Source: Pontitalea aquivivens
GTDB taxonomy: Bacteria > Pseudomonadota > Alphaproteobacteria > Rhodobacterales > Rhodobacteraceae
Direction: 5' to 3'
Length of the DNA: 64,000 nt
Assembly: GCF_046507575.1 (NCBI RefSeq)
Contig: NZ_JBKFEY010000001.1
Span: forward strand, 372,001 to 436,000
Positions 17,960 through 27,399 of the stretch are shown piece by piece (the stretch's first letter is position 1; each line of letters begins with the position of its first letter). A program made the position numbers and the translations under genes. Under the pieces are notes generated by a model. That model was given only the letters and a program-made list of their open reading frames with translations. It did no database searches and was not told where the DNA came from.

Positions 17960-18667
17960 ATGGACAAGCCGCTTTCCCTTTGGACCCGCGTATCGCAGGC
18001 CCTGGCCGCCCTGAGCCGGGGCGAGGGGCTTTCAGCCGTGTTCGATCATCTGCGCGGCGCGCCCGAACGCAGCCCCGAACGCAGCGTTGCCTTTACCATC
18101 GCGGTGATCGCGCTGGGGGCCAAGATGGCCAAGGCCGATGGCCGGGTGACCCGCAATGAGGTCGCGGCCTTCCGCGAGGTGTTCCAGATCCCGCCCGGCG
18201 AAGAGGCCAATGCCGCGCGCGTCTTCAACCTGGCGCGCACCGATGTGGCCGGGTTCGACGCCTATGCCCGCAAGATTGCCGCGATGTTCGGCACCGGCAC
18301 GCCGGCGCTGATGGACCTTCTGGAGGGGTTGTTCTTCATCGCCGTGGCGGATGGGGATTATCACGATGCCGAGGATGCATTCCTGCGTGAAGTGGCGCGG
18401 ATCTTCGGGCTGGAGGAATGCTGTTTCCTGTCGCTGCGCGCTTCTTTCGTGCCCGATGCCGCGCCCGATCCCTGGACGGTGCTGGAGGTCGCGCCGGGCG
18501 CCCCGCTGGATGAGGCGCGTGCCGCCTGGCGTCGGTTGGTGCGTGAGGCCCATCCCGACCGCGCCATCGCCCGGGGCCTGCCCGAAGAGGCGGTGAAGCT
18601 GGCCGAGGCACGGGTGATCGCGCTGAACCGTGCCTGGGAAGAGGTCAGTCGGAACAAGGCAGCCTGA
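17960..18667 (+). CDS. DjlA/DjiA-type co-chaperone (TerB-like domain plus J domain)
   Basis: 235 residues. The middle part (about 45-155) fits the TerB-like helical domain with acidic metal-site motifs (AKADGRVTRNE, AVADGDYHDAE). The C-terminal part (165-230) is a J domain with the essential HPD at residues 198-200 and the leading DPWTVLEVAPGAPLDE segment. It should stimulate DnaK on particular clients. Unlike E. coli DjlA there is no N-terminal membrane anchor. Short gaps on both sides suggest co-transcription with the acetyltransferase and the EEP hydrolase. Confidence 0.92.
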   Translation: MDKPLSLWTRVSQALAALSRGEGLSAVFDHLRGAPERSPERSVAFTIAVIALGAKMAKADGRVTRNEVAAFREVFQIPPGEEANAARVFNLARTDVAGFDAYARKIAAMFGTGTPALMDLLEGLFFIAVADGDYHDAEDAFLREVARIFGLEECCFLSLRASFVPDAAPDPWTVLEVAPGAPLDEARAAWRRLVREAHPDRAIARGLPEEAVKLAEARVIALNRAWEEVSRNKAA

Positions 18668-18679
18668 GGGAGGCCCGCA

Positions 18680-19693
18680 ATGCGCATCGCCACCTATAAT
18701 ATCGAGTGGTTTTCCAACCTGTTCGACCGCAATGGCGAGATGCTGGATGATGATGCGCCCTCGTCGCGCTATCAGGTGACACGCGCCCAGCAGCTGGGGG
18801 CGCTTGGGATCGTGTTCACCGCGCTGGATGCCGATGCGGTGATGGTGATCGAGGCGCCCGACAACAACCGCCGCCGCCAGACCGTGACCATGCTGGAGAC
18901 CTTTGCGCAGAAATTCGGTCTGCGCCAGCGCCGCGCGCTTCTGGGGTTTTCCAACGACACCCAGCAGGAAATCGCGCTGATGTATGATCCGGATGTGCTG
19001 ATCGCCGGCCATGATCCGCGCGGCGGCGGCGAGGACAGCCCGCGCTTTGATCAAAGCTATCGGATCGATCTGGATATCGATGCCAAGCCGGATACCGTGG
19101 TGTTTTCCAAGCCGCCGCTGGAGGTGGTGCTGGAAACCGCGGGCGGGCGGCAGCTGCGGCTGATCGGGGTGCATGTGAAATCCAAGGCCCCCCATGGCGC
19201 CACCACGCCCGAAGCCGCGATTCGCATCGCCATCGACAACCGCCGCACGCAGCTGGCGCAATGCATCTGGCTGCGCGCGCGGGTCGAAGAGCATCTGGCC
19301 GCCCATGAAAGCCTGATCGTTCTGGGCGATTTCAACGATGGTCCGGGCCTTGACGAATATGAAAAGCTGTTCGGCCGGTCCGGGGTCGAGATCGTTCTGG
19401 GTGAGGATGCGCCACCTGAATTGCGCCTGCGCGATCCGCATGCGCGCATCCACATGGTCCATGGCGGTGCCGCCGCCCCCGCCTCGGCCCGGTTCTATCT
19501 GGCCGAAGAGGGACAGTATTTCTCGGCGATGCTGGATTTCGTGATGCTTTCGCCCGATCTGTGCGCGGCAAATCCCCGCTGGCGGATCTGGCATCCGTTC
19601 GATGACCCGGCCTGCTATGCCACGCCCGAACTGCGCGAGGCCCTGTTGCAGGCGTCGGATCATTTTCCGGTCAGCGTGGATATCGCGCTGTGA
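18680..19693 (+). CDS. Endonuclease/exonuclease/phosphatase family protein
   Basis: 337 residues forming one EEP domain. Catalytic landmarks are all visible: Asn in MRIATYNIEWF, the metal Glu in VMVIEAPDN, the histidine in GVHVKSKAP, Asp and Asn in LGDFNDGP and the final SDHFPV. It is a metal-dependent phosphoesterase; whether the substrate is nucleic acid, lipid or a small phosphate ester cannot be told. No signal peptide is present, so it is cytoplasmic. The start has a GAGGGAGG site. It follows the DjlA-like gene by 12 bases. Confidence 0.92.
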   Translation: MRIATYNIEWFSNLFDRNGEMLDDDAPSSRYQVTRAQQLGALGIVFTALDADAVMVIEAPDNNRRRQTVTMLETFAQKFGLRQRRALLGFSNDTQQEIALMYDPDVLIAGHDPRGGGEDSPRFDQSYRIDLDIDAKPDTVVFSKPPLEVVLETAGGRQLRLIGVHVKSKAPHGATTPEAAIRIAIDNRRTQLAQCIWLRARVEEHLAAHESLIVLGDFNDGPGLDEYEKLFGRSGVEIVLGEDAPPELRLRDPHARIHMVHGGAAAPASARFYLAEEGQYFSAMLDFVMLSPDLCAANPRWRIWHPFDDPACYATPELREALLQASDHFPVSVDIAL

Positions 19694-19749
19694 TGCGCCG
19701 GATCATCGGCCCCCCTGAACAACCGTGGCGGAAAGGTTATATTGGCACC

Positions 19750-20133
19750 ATGAAACATCTTGCGATGATCCTTGCCGCGGCGTTGGCCGTGGCGCCCGCC
19801 GGGGCGCAAGCCCCCGATCCCGATTCCGCGCCCGATCCCGCGCCCGAAAGCGAGGTTGAGGAAGGCTTCAGCCTGCTGGAAGAGGGGGCAAAGCTGATGC
19901 TGCGCGGTCTGATGGGCGAAATCGGCCCCGCGCTGGAAGACATGCAGCGCAGCCTGGAAGATGCGGGTGCGGAACTTGGGCCGCTTCTGGCCGAAATGGT
20001 GCGCCTGATCGACGATCTGCAGCATTATCAGGCGCCGGAACGCCTGCCCAATGGCGATATCATCATCCGCCGCAAGCCGGATGCGCCGGCGCCGCCCGCT
20101 GACGGGGCCGGCAGCCCCGAGATCGAGATCTGA
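19750..20133 (+). CDS. Small exported protein of unknown function
   Basis: 127 residues with a signal peptide (LAMILAAALAVAPAGAQA), a Pro/Asp-rich linker and a conserved-looking helical middle (LLEEGAKLMLRGLMGEIGPALEDM), followed by YQAPERLPNGDIIIRRKP. Similar Rhodobacteraceae proteins are sometimes labelled AAA+ ATPase, but no Walker motif exists here, so that label should not be used. The frame is also open from ATG 19693, which overlaps the previous stop; ATG 19750 was chosen because the signal peptide begins there. It converges with ppx, four bases away. Confidence 0.8.
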   Translation: MKHLAMILAAALAVAPAGAQAPDPDSAPDPAPESEVEEGFSLLEEGAKLMLRGLMGEIGPALEDMQRSLEDAGAELGPLLAEMVRLIDDLQHYQAPERLPNGDIIIRRKPDAPAPPADGAGSPEIEI

Positions 20134-20137
20134 AGGC

Positions 20138-21691
20138 CTACGCCCCGGGTGCGCCCGGGCGGATCACGGCGGCCTCGGCCTTCATCGCATTGGCCAGCGA
20201 TTGCAACCGCGCCTCGGCCACCTCACCGAACAGGCCCGCGCCCTGTTTTGTCAGCTGCAGTTCCAGCACCCGCCGCCTGGCATGGAATTTCAGCGCGCCC
20301 GCATCCTGGGGCGAGCTGATGGCGAACATCGCGCCAAAGCGCATCGCCTTGCCCAGAACCTCGGCCTGTTGCTGCTGATCGGGGGGCAGCAGGGTGAAGA
20401 CCCGTTCCATCCGCGACCCCGCGCGCGAATTCTTGTAGCGGTGCAGCAGCGCAAGCCCCAGGAACACCCGTTCGGCATGCGACAGCGCGGCCATGTTGGC
20501 ACGGGTCACATTGTCGAAACAGGCCTCGGCCCGGTAATCGGGATGGGTGCGCCAGGTTGTGTCATGCAGCAGGCAGGCGGCCTTGATCAGCCGGACCCGG
20601 TCGGGCGGGGCATCCTTGAACAGCGGCTGGATGAAGGCAAACAGCTTCTTTCCGAACCCGGGCATCCGCGCCATCGTGCGTTCGGCATGGCGGCAGGCCT
20701 CGATCAGCGGATCGCGCCGGCGCAGCTTTTCGGGCATCTGTTCATACAGCAGCCCCTCGCGGATGCCATAGGACGACACGTCGATTTCCTTCGGGGCGAA
20801 TTCCTGAACCAGGGCGCGCAGCACCAGGCTGGCCAGCGGCACCAGGTCCATCCGCGCGGCCGAGGTGCCGGTGCGCGCGCGCAGGGCCGCCATGTCGTTC
20901 TTTTCGATCCAATCCACCGTGCGGGCGATGCTGTCGGGATCCATCCGGTATTCGTGCAGCACCAGCAACGGATAATCGCGCCGTTCCATGTCCAGCCGGG
21001 CGATCGCCCGCCAGGACCCGCCGACCAGATAGATCCGGTCGTGATCGCGGCCCATCCGGTCGGCCAGATCGGCCATGACCGCGCCGATATGGGCGATGAC
21101 GTCCTTGCGCCCGCCCTTGATCTGCTGCAGCCGGAACGGCCCCAGCTGCGATGTGATCCGCCGCCCCACGCGCCCGCCGCGCACCTCGGCCAGTTCCATC
21201 GAGTTGCCGCCGATGTCGCAGACCAGCCCCTCGGCCTCGGGCCAGCCCAGCAGCACGCCCTGGGCCGACAGGCGCGCCTCTTCGGGGCCGTCGATCACAT
21301 GCAGCCGCAGTCCGGTTTCGCGTTCCGCCAGCTTGCGAAATTCGGGGCCGTCGGCGGCATCGCGCACCGCGGCGGTGGCGACGCAGGCCAGGTCGATGCC
21401 CATGCCGCGCGCCAGCAGTGAAAAGCGTTTCAGCGCCGCCAGCGCGCGTTCGCGCCCGCGCGGGTTCAGCCGGCCGGTTTCGGCCAGCCCCTGGCCCAGC
21501 CCCGCCATGACCTTTTCGTTGTAGAAATAGGCCGGGCTGCGCGCCGCGCCGTCAAACACCACCATCCGAACCGAGTTCGATCCCACATCGACCACGCCCA
21601 CGCGTTCCAGCGCGCGGGCGGATGGGTCGTCGAACAGCGGTTTGCCGAAGGGGTCGAAGTCGTCGCCTTCGGTATCGGTCCATCCGTCCAT
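20138..21691 (-). CDS. ppx: Exopolyphosphatase / Ppx-GppA family phosphatase
   Basis: 517 residues. The actin-like fold is marked by VVDVGSNSVRMVVFDG near residue 33 and by CDIGGNSMELAEV, the two phosphate-binding loops of the Ppx/GppA family. A C-terminal helical domain with an HD-like segment (ACLLHDTTW) follows. It should release phosphate from polyphosphate or pppGpp; the family does both and the sequence does not decide. It is 51 bases downstream of ppk on the same strand, so synthesis and breakdown of polyphosphate are probably co-transcribed. The N-terminus carries about 30 residues before the domain. Confidence 0.93.
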   Translation of the reverse strand: MDGWTDTEGDDFDPFGKPLFDDPSARALERVGVVDVGSNSVRMVVFDGAARSPAYFYNEKVMAGLGQGLAETGRLNPRGRERALAALKRFSLLARGMGIDLACVATAAVRDAADGPEFRKLAERETGLRLHVIDGPEEARLSAQGVLLGWPEAEGLVCDIGGNSMELAEVRGGRVGRRITSQLGPFRLQQIKGGRKDVIAHIGAVMADLADRMGRDHDRIYLVGGSWRAIARLDMERRDYPLLVLHEYRMDPDSIARTVDWIEKNDMAALRARTGTSAARMDLVPLASLVLRALVQEFAPKEIDVSSYGIREGLLYEQMPEKLRRRDPLIEACRHAERTMARMPGFGKKLFAFIQPLFKDAPPDRVRLIKAACLLHDTTWRTHPDYRAEACFDNVTRANMAALSHAERVFLGLALLHRYKNSRAGSRMERVFTLLPPDQQQQAEVLGKAMRFGAMFAISSPQDAGALKFHARRRVLELQLTKQGAGLFGEVAEARLQSLANAMKAEAAVIRPGAPGA

Positions 21692-21742
21692 CGTTCCACC
21701 CCGGTTGCGAGTCGCCGCTGCGGCGCGGCGCGAACCTAACCG

Positions 21743-23908
21743 TTAGTCCATGCTGTGGGCAAGCTTGGGAACATCCTTCGCCCCCGCCGATCCCCGCCCC
21801 GACAACGAGGGATTTTCCATGAAGAAGCGGTGACAGCTGAACAGATCCTCACGATCCTCGGGCAGGGGGCGGACGAACTTGCCATCGGGCTGCAGGATCC
21901 AGCTTTGCGCCTCATCGGCCATGTTGGCGGCCATGATCTGGCTGACGATCTGCGCCTTTACGGTGTCGTTCTGCGCCTCGATCAGGGTTTCGACCCGGCG
22001 GTTCAGGTTGCGGCCCATCCAGTCGGCCGAGGAAAAGAACACCCGCGCCTTTTTCGACGGCAGGCCGTGGCCATTGCCGAAACAGACGATGCGGGAATGT
22101 TCCAGAAACCGTCCGACGATCGACTTGACGCGGATGTTTTCCGACAGCCCCTTGATGCCCGGCCGCACGCCGCAGATCCCGCGCACCACAAGGCTGATCT
22201 TCACCCCCGCGTTGGATGCGGCATAAAGCGCGTCGATCACCTCGGGTTCGATCAGGCTGTTCATCTTGGCCCAGATCGCGGCCGGCTGGCCCTTGCGGGC
22301 GAATTCGGCCTCGCGCGCGATCAGGTCCAGCAGGCGGGGTTTCAGCGTGATCGGGCTGATTGCCAGATTTTCCAGCCCCTCGGGCTGCACATAGCCGGAC
22401 AGGTAATTGAACACCTTGGTCGCATCGCGCCCCAGCGCCGGATCGCAGGTGAAAAAGCTCAGATCGGTATAGATGCGCGCGGTGATCGGGTGATAGTTGC
22501 CCGTGCCGTAATGGGTATAGGTGACCAGTTGGTCGCCTTCGCGCCGCACCACGGTGGAAATCTTGGCATGCGTCTTCAGATGCATGAAGCCATAGACCAC
22601 ATGCGCGCCCGCCCGTTCCAGCCGGCGCGACTGGCGGATATTGGCGGCCTCATCAAAACGCGCCTTCAGTTCCACCAGCGCGGTGACGGATTTGCCCGCC
22701 TCGGCCGCCTCGCACAGGGCATCGACGATCGGGCTGTCCTTCGAGGTGCGATACAGCGTCTGCTTGATCGCCAGCACATTGGGGTCCGCCGCCGCCTGGT
22801 TCAGGAAGCGGATCACCATGTCGAAGGTTTCATAGGGATGGTGCAGCAGCATGTCCTTTTGCCGGATGGCGGCGAACATGTTGCCGTCATGATCCTGCAC
22901 GCGTTCGGGCACGCGCGGGGCGAAGGCCGGCCACAGCAGATCGGGGCGTGAGGACAGCACCAGATCCTTCAGATCGGCCATGCCCAGAAGGCCGCGCACC
23001 TCGACCACCTCATCGGGGCTGACGTGCAATTCCTCCATGATCAGCGACCGCAGCGTTTCGGGCGCGCCTGCCGTGATTTTCAGCCGGATCACCTGGCCGC
23101 GGCGGCGCCGCTTCAGCGCGGTTTCGAATTCGCGCACCAGATCCTCGGCCTCGTCCTCGACCTCCAGGTCGCTGTCGCGCAGCACGCGGAAGGCGCAGTG
23201 GCCGGTGTCGCTGTAGCCCGGGAAGAGCGAGCCCAGATGCAGCAGCAGCAGTTCTTCCAGCGGCAGGAACCGCGCTTCGCCCGGCAGGCGGATGAAGCGG
23301 TCGATCTGCTGCGGGATCGGCAACAGCGCCTGCAAGCGGCGCTTGTCGGTACGCCGTTCCAGTTCCAGCGCCAGGCAAAAGCCGGTGTTGGGGATGAAGG
23401 GGAAGGGGTGCGCCGGGTCGATCGCCAGCGGCGACAGCACCGGGAACACCTTGTTCAGGAAGTGATCGGCCAGAAAGGCCTCATCGCGGCGGGTCAGCTT
23501 GGCGCGGGTCAGCAGATGGATGCCTGCCCCCTCCATCTCGCGGTGCAGGCGGTTCCAGGTGGTCTGCTGCTTTTCCAGCAGGCGGCGCGCGTCGGAATTG
23601 ATCAGCACCAGCTGTTCGGATGGCGTCAGCCCGTCGTCCGAGGTGTTGGTATTGCCTTCGCGCACCAGTTCGCGCAGGCCGGCCACGCGGACGGTATAAA
23701 ATTCATCCAGGTTGGTGGCCGAAATCGACAGAAAGCGCAGCCGTTCCAGCAGCGGCACGCGGGGGTTCGTCGCCTCTTCCAGAACGCGCCAGTTGAAGGC
23801 CAGCCAGCTCAGCTCGCGGTTGAAGAACCGGCCCGGCCCGGCGATCACCTCGGGCGGCATCTCGACGGGGTCGGGGAAGGGGGTCTTGAGGAAATCTGCC
23901 TGTGTCAT
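21743..23908 (-). CDS. ppk: Polyphosphate kinase 1
   Basis: 721 residues, the standard PPK1 length. It makes polyphosphate from ATP reversibly. The N-terminal domain starts RFFNRELSWLAFNWRVLEEA. The catalytic region contains the two phospholipase-D-like halves, with the autophosphorylated His in HLKTHAKIS and the partner His in THYGTGNYH. The C-terminal half ends with RFLEHSRIVCFGNG and SSADWMGRNLNRRVE. Upstream is hda, 54 bases away, and downstream is ppx. The order permease-hda-ppk-ppx is common in alphaproteobacteria. Confidence 0.97.
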   Translation of the reverse strand: MTQADFLKTPFPDPVEMPPEVIAGPGRFFNRELSWLAFNWRVLEEATNPRVPLLERLRFLSISATNLDEFYTVRVAGLRELVREGNTNTSDDGLTPSEQLVLINSDARRLLEKQQTTWNRLHREMEGAGIHLLTRAKLTRRDEAFLADHFLNKVFPVLSPLAIDPAHPFPFIPNTGFCLALELERRTDKRRLQALLPIPQQIDRFIRLPGEARFLPLEELLLLHLGSLFPGYSDTGHCAFRVLRDSDLEVEDEAEDLVREFETALKRRRRGQVIRLKITAGAPETLRSLIMEELHVSPDEVVEVRGLLGMADLKDLVLSSRPDLLWPAFAPRVPERVQDHDGNMFAAIRQKDMLLHHPYETFDMVIRFLNQAAADPNVLAIKQTLYRTSKDSPIVDALCEAAEAGKSVTALVELKARFDEAANIRQSRRLERAGAHVVYGFMHLKTHAKISTVVRREGDQLVTYTHYGTGNYHPITARIYTDLSFFTCDPALGRDATKVFNYLSGYVQPEGLENLAISPITLKPRLLDLIAREAEFARKGQPAAIWAKMNSLIEPEVIDALYAASNAGVKISLVVRGICGVRPGIKGLSENIRVKSIVGRFLEHSRIVCFGNGHGLPSKKARVFFSSADWMGRNLNRRVETLIEAQNDTVKAQIVSQIMAANMADEAQSWILQPDGKFVRPLPEDREDLFSCHRFFMENPSLSGRGSAGAKDVPKLAHSMD

Positions 23909-23962
23909 GATGCGCTTATGCTGTCGATCTGTAAAGATTTTGCGACAGTCATACTGCGCCCC

Positions 23963-24637
23963 TCAGCCCAGACTGTCCAGCACCTCGGCGGCCAGTTGGC
24001 GCGTGATCGCGGTGCCCTTGGCCAGCGCGCGCGCATCCAGCGCGGCCACGACCCGCCGGGCGGTGGCCAGCGATCGGTCCATGCGCAGGACCAGCCACGG
24101 GATCAGCGCGGGCGCCACCATCAGCTGTCGGTCGGCGAACAGCTTGACCAGAACGGCGGCCAGAAGCGCCTCATCTGGCGGTTCGATTCGCACGCTGGCG
24201 GTGGCCTGCATCCGGCTTTTCAGATCGGGCAGCGCCAGGCCCCAGTCGCGCGGTGGGGTGCGGGCGGAAATCAGCAGATCCGTGCCTTCGGCCAGGGCCA
24301 GGTTGTGCAGGTGAAACAGCGCGGCCTCGGCCTCGGGGTGGCCGCCGATGGTTTCGGCATCCTCGACCACCACCGCCCGCGCGGCCACCAGTGCGGGCGC
24401 GGCGGCGATGGTCAGCGCCCCCCCCGCGATCACGGCAGCGCCCCGTTCATCGGCCCAGATCTGTGCCAGATGGCTTTTGCCCGCGCCTTCGGGCCCGATC
24501 AGCAGCATCTTGCGCTGCGGCCAGGTGTCGGGGCGATCCAGCGTCGCCAGCGCCAGCGCATTGGCGGGCGCGACAAAGAAATCATCGCGCCCCTGCGCGC
24601 TGCGGCAGGGCAGGTCAAGGATCAGCTGGCGTTCCAC
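23963..24637 (-). CDS. hda: DnaA-related replication regulator Hda/HdaA-like
   Basis: 224 residues, equal to the AAA+ part of DnaA without its DNA-binding domain. A clamp-binding-like N-terminus (RQLILDLP) precedes Walker A (GPEGAGKS, residues 48-55), Walker B (VVVEDAE) and the sensor regions with the late LDRSLATAR-type arginine segment. HdaA with the loaded sliding clamp promotes ATP hydrolysis on DnaA and prevents over-initiation. The QLILDLP sequence fits the clamp-binding peptide of Hda. It lies 6 bases after the permease gene, in one operon with ppk and ppx. Confidence 0.9.
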   Translation of the reverse strand: MERQLILDLPCRSAQGRDDFFVAPANALALATLDRPDTWPQRKMLLIGPEGAGKSHLAQIWADERGAAVIAGGALTIAAAPALVAARAVVVEDAETIGGHPEAEAALFHLHNLALAEGTDLLISARTPPRDWGLALPDLKSRMQATASVRIEPPDEALLAAVLVKLFADRQLMVAPALIPWLVLRMDRSLATARRVVAALDARALAKGTAITRQLAAEVLDSLG

Positions 24638-24643
24638 GGGCGT

Positions 24644-25732
24644 TCAATCGGCTTTGCTGTCGGGTGGCGTTTCTTGCAGCGCGCTCTGCCCCTTGTAAAG
24701 CCGCCCCGCAAGATATTGGTCCAGCACAAAGCGTGTCACCACCCCGATCACCGCTGCCACCGGCACCGCCACCAGCATGCCGACAAAGCCGAACAGCGTG
24801 CCAAAGGCCGACAGCGCAAAGATCAGCCACAGCGGATGCAGCCCGACCGAGCTGCCCACCAGTTTCGGCGTGATGATGTTGCCTTCCAGGAACTGGCCCA
24901 CGGCGAAGATCGCCGCGATGATGCCGATCGACAGCCAGTCGCCCCAGAACTGGAACAGCGCCAGCCCGATCGCCAGCACCCCCCCGAACAGCGCGCCAAC
25001 ATAGGGGATGAAGGTCACCGCCCCCGCGATCGCGCCCACGACCAGGCCAAAGTTCAGCCCCGCCGCCATCAGGGCCACCGCATAGAAGGTGCCCAGGATC
25101 AGGCAGACCGAGATCTGCCCGCGCACAAAGCCCGACAGAACCCTGTCGATGTCACGCGCGATCTGGCGGATCGTGTCGGCATGATCGCGCGGCAGCCAGC
25201 CGTCGATCCGTTCCACCATCCGGTCCCAGTCCAGCAGCATGTAGAAGGCCACGACCGGAACCACGACGATGAAGATCACCGCATTGACCACGCCCATGGC
25301 CGAGCTGAGCAGCGTCTGCGCCAGTTCGCCGCCGCGTGCCTTTACCGCCTCGCCCAGCGCGGCCAGGGTTTCGTTGATGGCCGGGCCTTCCTGCATCAAC
25401 GAGGGGAATTGCGCGGTCAGGAAAGCGCGCAGCCGGCCCGTCATCTCAGGTGCGATGGCGACCAGATCGGCAAGCTGGGACACCAGCGCCGGGATCACCG
25501 CAAGGCCCAGGATCACGAAGCCCAGCATCGCCAGAAGCGCGATGGTGGTGGTGGCGGCGACCCGGCTCAGGCCCAGCCGTTGCAGCCGGTCGGCCACGGG
25601 ATCCATGAAATAGGCGATCGCGCCGCCCACCAGAAACGGCAGGATCACATCGCCCAGGCCCCACAGCGCAAGCCCAAGGCCCGCCGCCGCCACGCCCCAA
25701 TAGCCAACCTGTTGCCGAACCGGCAGCGCCAT
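24644..25732 (-). CDS. AI-2E family transporter (PerM/DUF20 permease)
   Basis: 362 residues with about eight hydrophobic segments and the family signature GAITFIPYVGALFGG-like block (AGAVTFIPYVGALFGG) followed by the GNIITPKLVGSSVGLHPLW motif. Members transport autoinducer-2, ions or unknown solutes in the inner membrane, so no substrate is claimed. The ATG at 25732 was chosen over an extension to 25798 because the first membrane helix starts soon after it. It is first in the operon with hda, ppk and ppx, and divergent from proS. Confidence 0.9.
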   Translation of the reverse strand: MALPVRQQVGYWGVAAAGLGLALWGLGDVILPFLVGGAIAYFMDPVADRLQRLGLSRVAATTTIALLAMLGFVILGLAVIPALVSQLADLVAIAPEMTGRLRAFLTAQFPSLMQEGPAINETLAALGEAVKARGGELAQTLLSSAMGVVNAVIFIVVVPVVAFYMLLDWDRMVERIDGWLPRDHADTIRQIARDIDRVLSGFVRGQISVCLILGTFYAVALMAAGLNFGLVVGAIAGAVTFIPYVGALFGGVLAIGLALFQFWGDWLSIGIIAAIFAVGQFLEGNIITPKLVGSSVGLHPLWLIFALSAFGTLFGFVGMLVAVPVAAVIGVVTRFVLDQYLAGRLYKGQSALQETPPDSKAD

Positions 25733-25878
25733 GATGAAAACCCTTTCCCAGCCTGTGCCATACTTGGCGCATGGCCCCCGGCTGCGCAAGGGCGCCACCC
25801 TTGCCTGAAGGCGGCCGATCGACTAGGACGGGGCCAAGTTTCAGCCCATTTCCGCCCATTTCCGCCCAAGAGGTCCCG

Positions 25879-27216
25879 ATGCGCCTGTCCCGCTACTTCC
25901 TGCCCGTCCTGAAGGAAAACCCCGCCGAGGCGCAGATCGTCAGCCACCGGCTGATGTTGCGCGCGGGCATGATCAAGCAACAGGCCGCGGGTATCTATTC
26001 CTGGCTGCCGCTGGGCTATCGGGTGCTGCGCCGGATCGAGCAGATCGTGCATGAAGAACAGCAGCGCGCGGGCCATATCCCGCTGCTGATGCCGACGCTG
26101 CAACCCGCCGACCTGTGGCGCGAGTCGGGCCGCTATGACGATTACGGCCAGGAAATGCTGCGCATCAAGGACCGCCATGACCGCGACATGCTGTATGGGC
26201 CCACGAATGAAGAGATGGTCACCGACATCTTCCGCAGCCATGTGAACAGCTACAAGGACCTGCCGCTGACGCTGTATCATATCCAGTGGAAATTCCGCGA
26301 TGAGGTGCGCCCGCGCTTTGGCGTGATGCGGGGCCGGGAATTCCTGATGAAGGATGGCTACAACTTTGACCTGACGCGCGAAGATGCGTTGCATGCCTAC
26401 AACCGTCACATGGTCAGCTATCTGCGCACCTATGAACGCATGGGCCTGACCGCGATTCCGATGCGCGCGGCCTCGGGCCCGATCGGGGGCGACAATACGC
26501 ATGAATTCCTGGTGCTGGCCTCGACCGGGGAATCCGAGGTGTTCTATGATGCCAGGGTGCCCGAACTGAAGCTGGGCGACCGGCAGGTGGATTACGATGA
26601 TCGCGCCGAAGTGGCGAAGATCTGCGAGGAATTCACCAGCGCCTATGCCCGCACCGACGAAACCCATGACGAGGCGGTTTTCAACCAGATCCCCGAGGAC
26701 CGCCGCCGCGTGGGCCGGGGTATCGAGGTGGGCCAGATTTTCTATTTCGGCACCAAGTATTCCGAGGCGATGGGCGCCACCGTGGTCACCCCCGATGGCA
26801 GCCGCGTGCCGGTGGAAATGGGCAGTCACGGCATCGGCGTCAGCCGCCTGCTGGGCGCGATCATCGAGGCGAGCCATGACGACAAGGGCATCATCTGGCC
26901 CGAGGGCGTGACGCCCTTCCACGCGGGGATCGTGAACCTGAAACAGGGCGACGTGTCCACCGACAGCGCCTGCGAGGCGATCTATGGCGCGCTGAAGGCC
27001 CGTGGGCTGGACCCGCTTTATGACGACCGTGACGAACGCGCGGGCGCGAAATTCGCCACGATGGACCTGATCGGCCTGCCCTGGCGGATTACCGTCGGGC
27101 CGCGGGGGATTGCGAACAACATGGTCGAGCTGACCTGCCGTCGCACCGGCGCGGCCGAGGAAATGTCGCCCGAGGCCGCGGTGGCGCGTGTGGCCGCGAT
27201 CTACGAGGGGATCTGA
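25879..27216 (+). CDS. proS: Prolyl-tRNA synthetase, short (alphaproteobacterial) type
   Basis: Charges tRNA-Pro. The 445-residue protein has the class II core: motif 1 region (LPLGYRVLRRIEQIV), motif 2 (KFRDEVRPRFGVMRGREFLMKD) and motif 3 (VEMGSHGIGVSRLLGA), followed by the anticodon-binding domain. The large editing insertion found between motifs 2 and 3 in E. coli ProS (572 residues) is missing, as in other alphaproteobacteria, so mischarged Ala-tRNA-Pro would need a separate editing enzyme. The ATG at 25879 has an AAGAGG site; an upstream in-frame start at 25771 covers non-conserved sequence. Confidence 0.97.
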   Translation: MRLSRYFLPVLKENPAEAQIVSHRLMLRAGMIKQQAAGIYSWLPLGYRVLRRIEQIVHEEQQRAGHIPLLMPTLQPADLWRESGRYDDYGQEMLRIKDRHDRDMLYGPTNEEMVTDIFRSHVNSYKDLPLTLYHIQWKFRDEVRPRFGVMRGREFLMKDGYNFDLTREDALHAYNRHMVSYLRTYERMGLTAIPMRAASGPIGGDNTHEFLVLASTGESEVFYDARVPELKLGDRQVDYDDRAEVAKICEEFTSAYARTDETHDEAVFNQIPEDRRRVGRGIEVGQIFYFGTKYSEAMGATVVTPDGSRVPVEMGSHGIGVSRLLGAIIEASHDDKGIIWPEGVTPFHAGIVNLKQGDVSTDSACEAIYGALKARGLDPLYDDRDERAGAKFATMDLIGLPWRITVGPRGIANNMVELTCRRTGAAEEMSPEAAVARVAAIYEGI

Positions 27217-27244
27217 GCGCGCGCCCGGGGGTGCCGGGCGGGCA

Positions 27245-27310
27245 GGGGGGCGCTGCCCCCCTTCGGGCTTCGCCCTTCCCCCCCGAGGTATTTCGGGCAA
27301 GATGAAAGGG
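27245..27310 (+). repeat. Intergenic repeat copy e
   Basis: Hairpin GGGGGGCGCTGCCCCCC, an inserted CTTCGGGCTTCG hairpin, then CCCCGAGGTATTTCGGGCAAGATGAAA. It lies after proS, in the 183 bp gap before lolC. Confidence 0.75.
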
Positions 27311-27399
27311 CTCGCGCGATTGTCAGGGGGCGGCGGCGGGCCGGCCTTGACCTTGGTTCGGGGCGCGGTCACGTTGCGCGCGTTTGAGGGATAGATCTG

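Noticed and set aside
19750..20133. AAA+ ATPase label for the small exported protein
   Set aside because: The protein has a signal peptide and no Walker A or B motif.
23024..25912. 962-codon plus-strand open frame antisense to ppk, hda and the permease gene
   Set aside because: It is Arg/Gln/His-rich with no domain pattern and lies opposite three well-identified genes; at this GC content long antisense frames arise readily.
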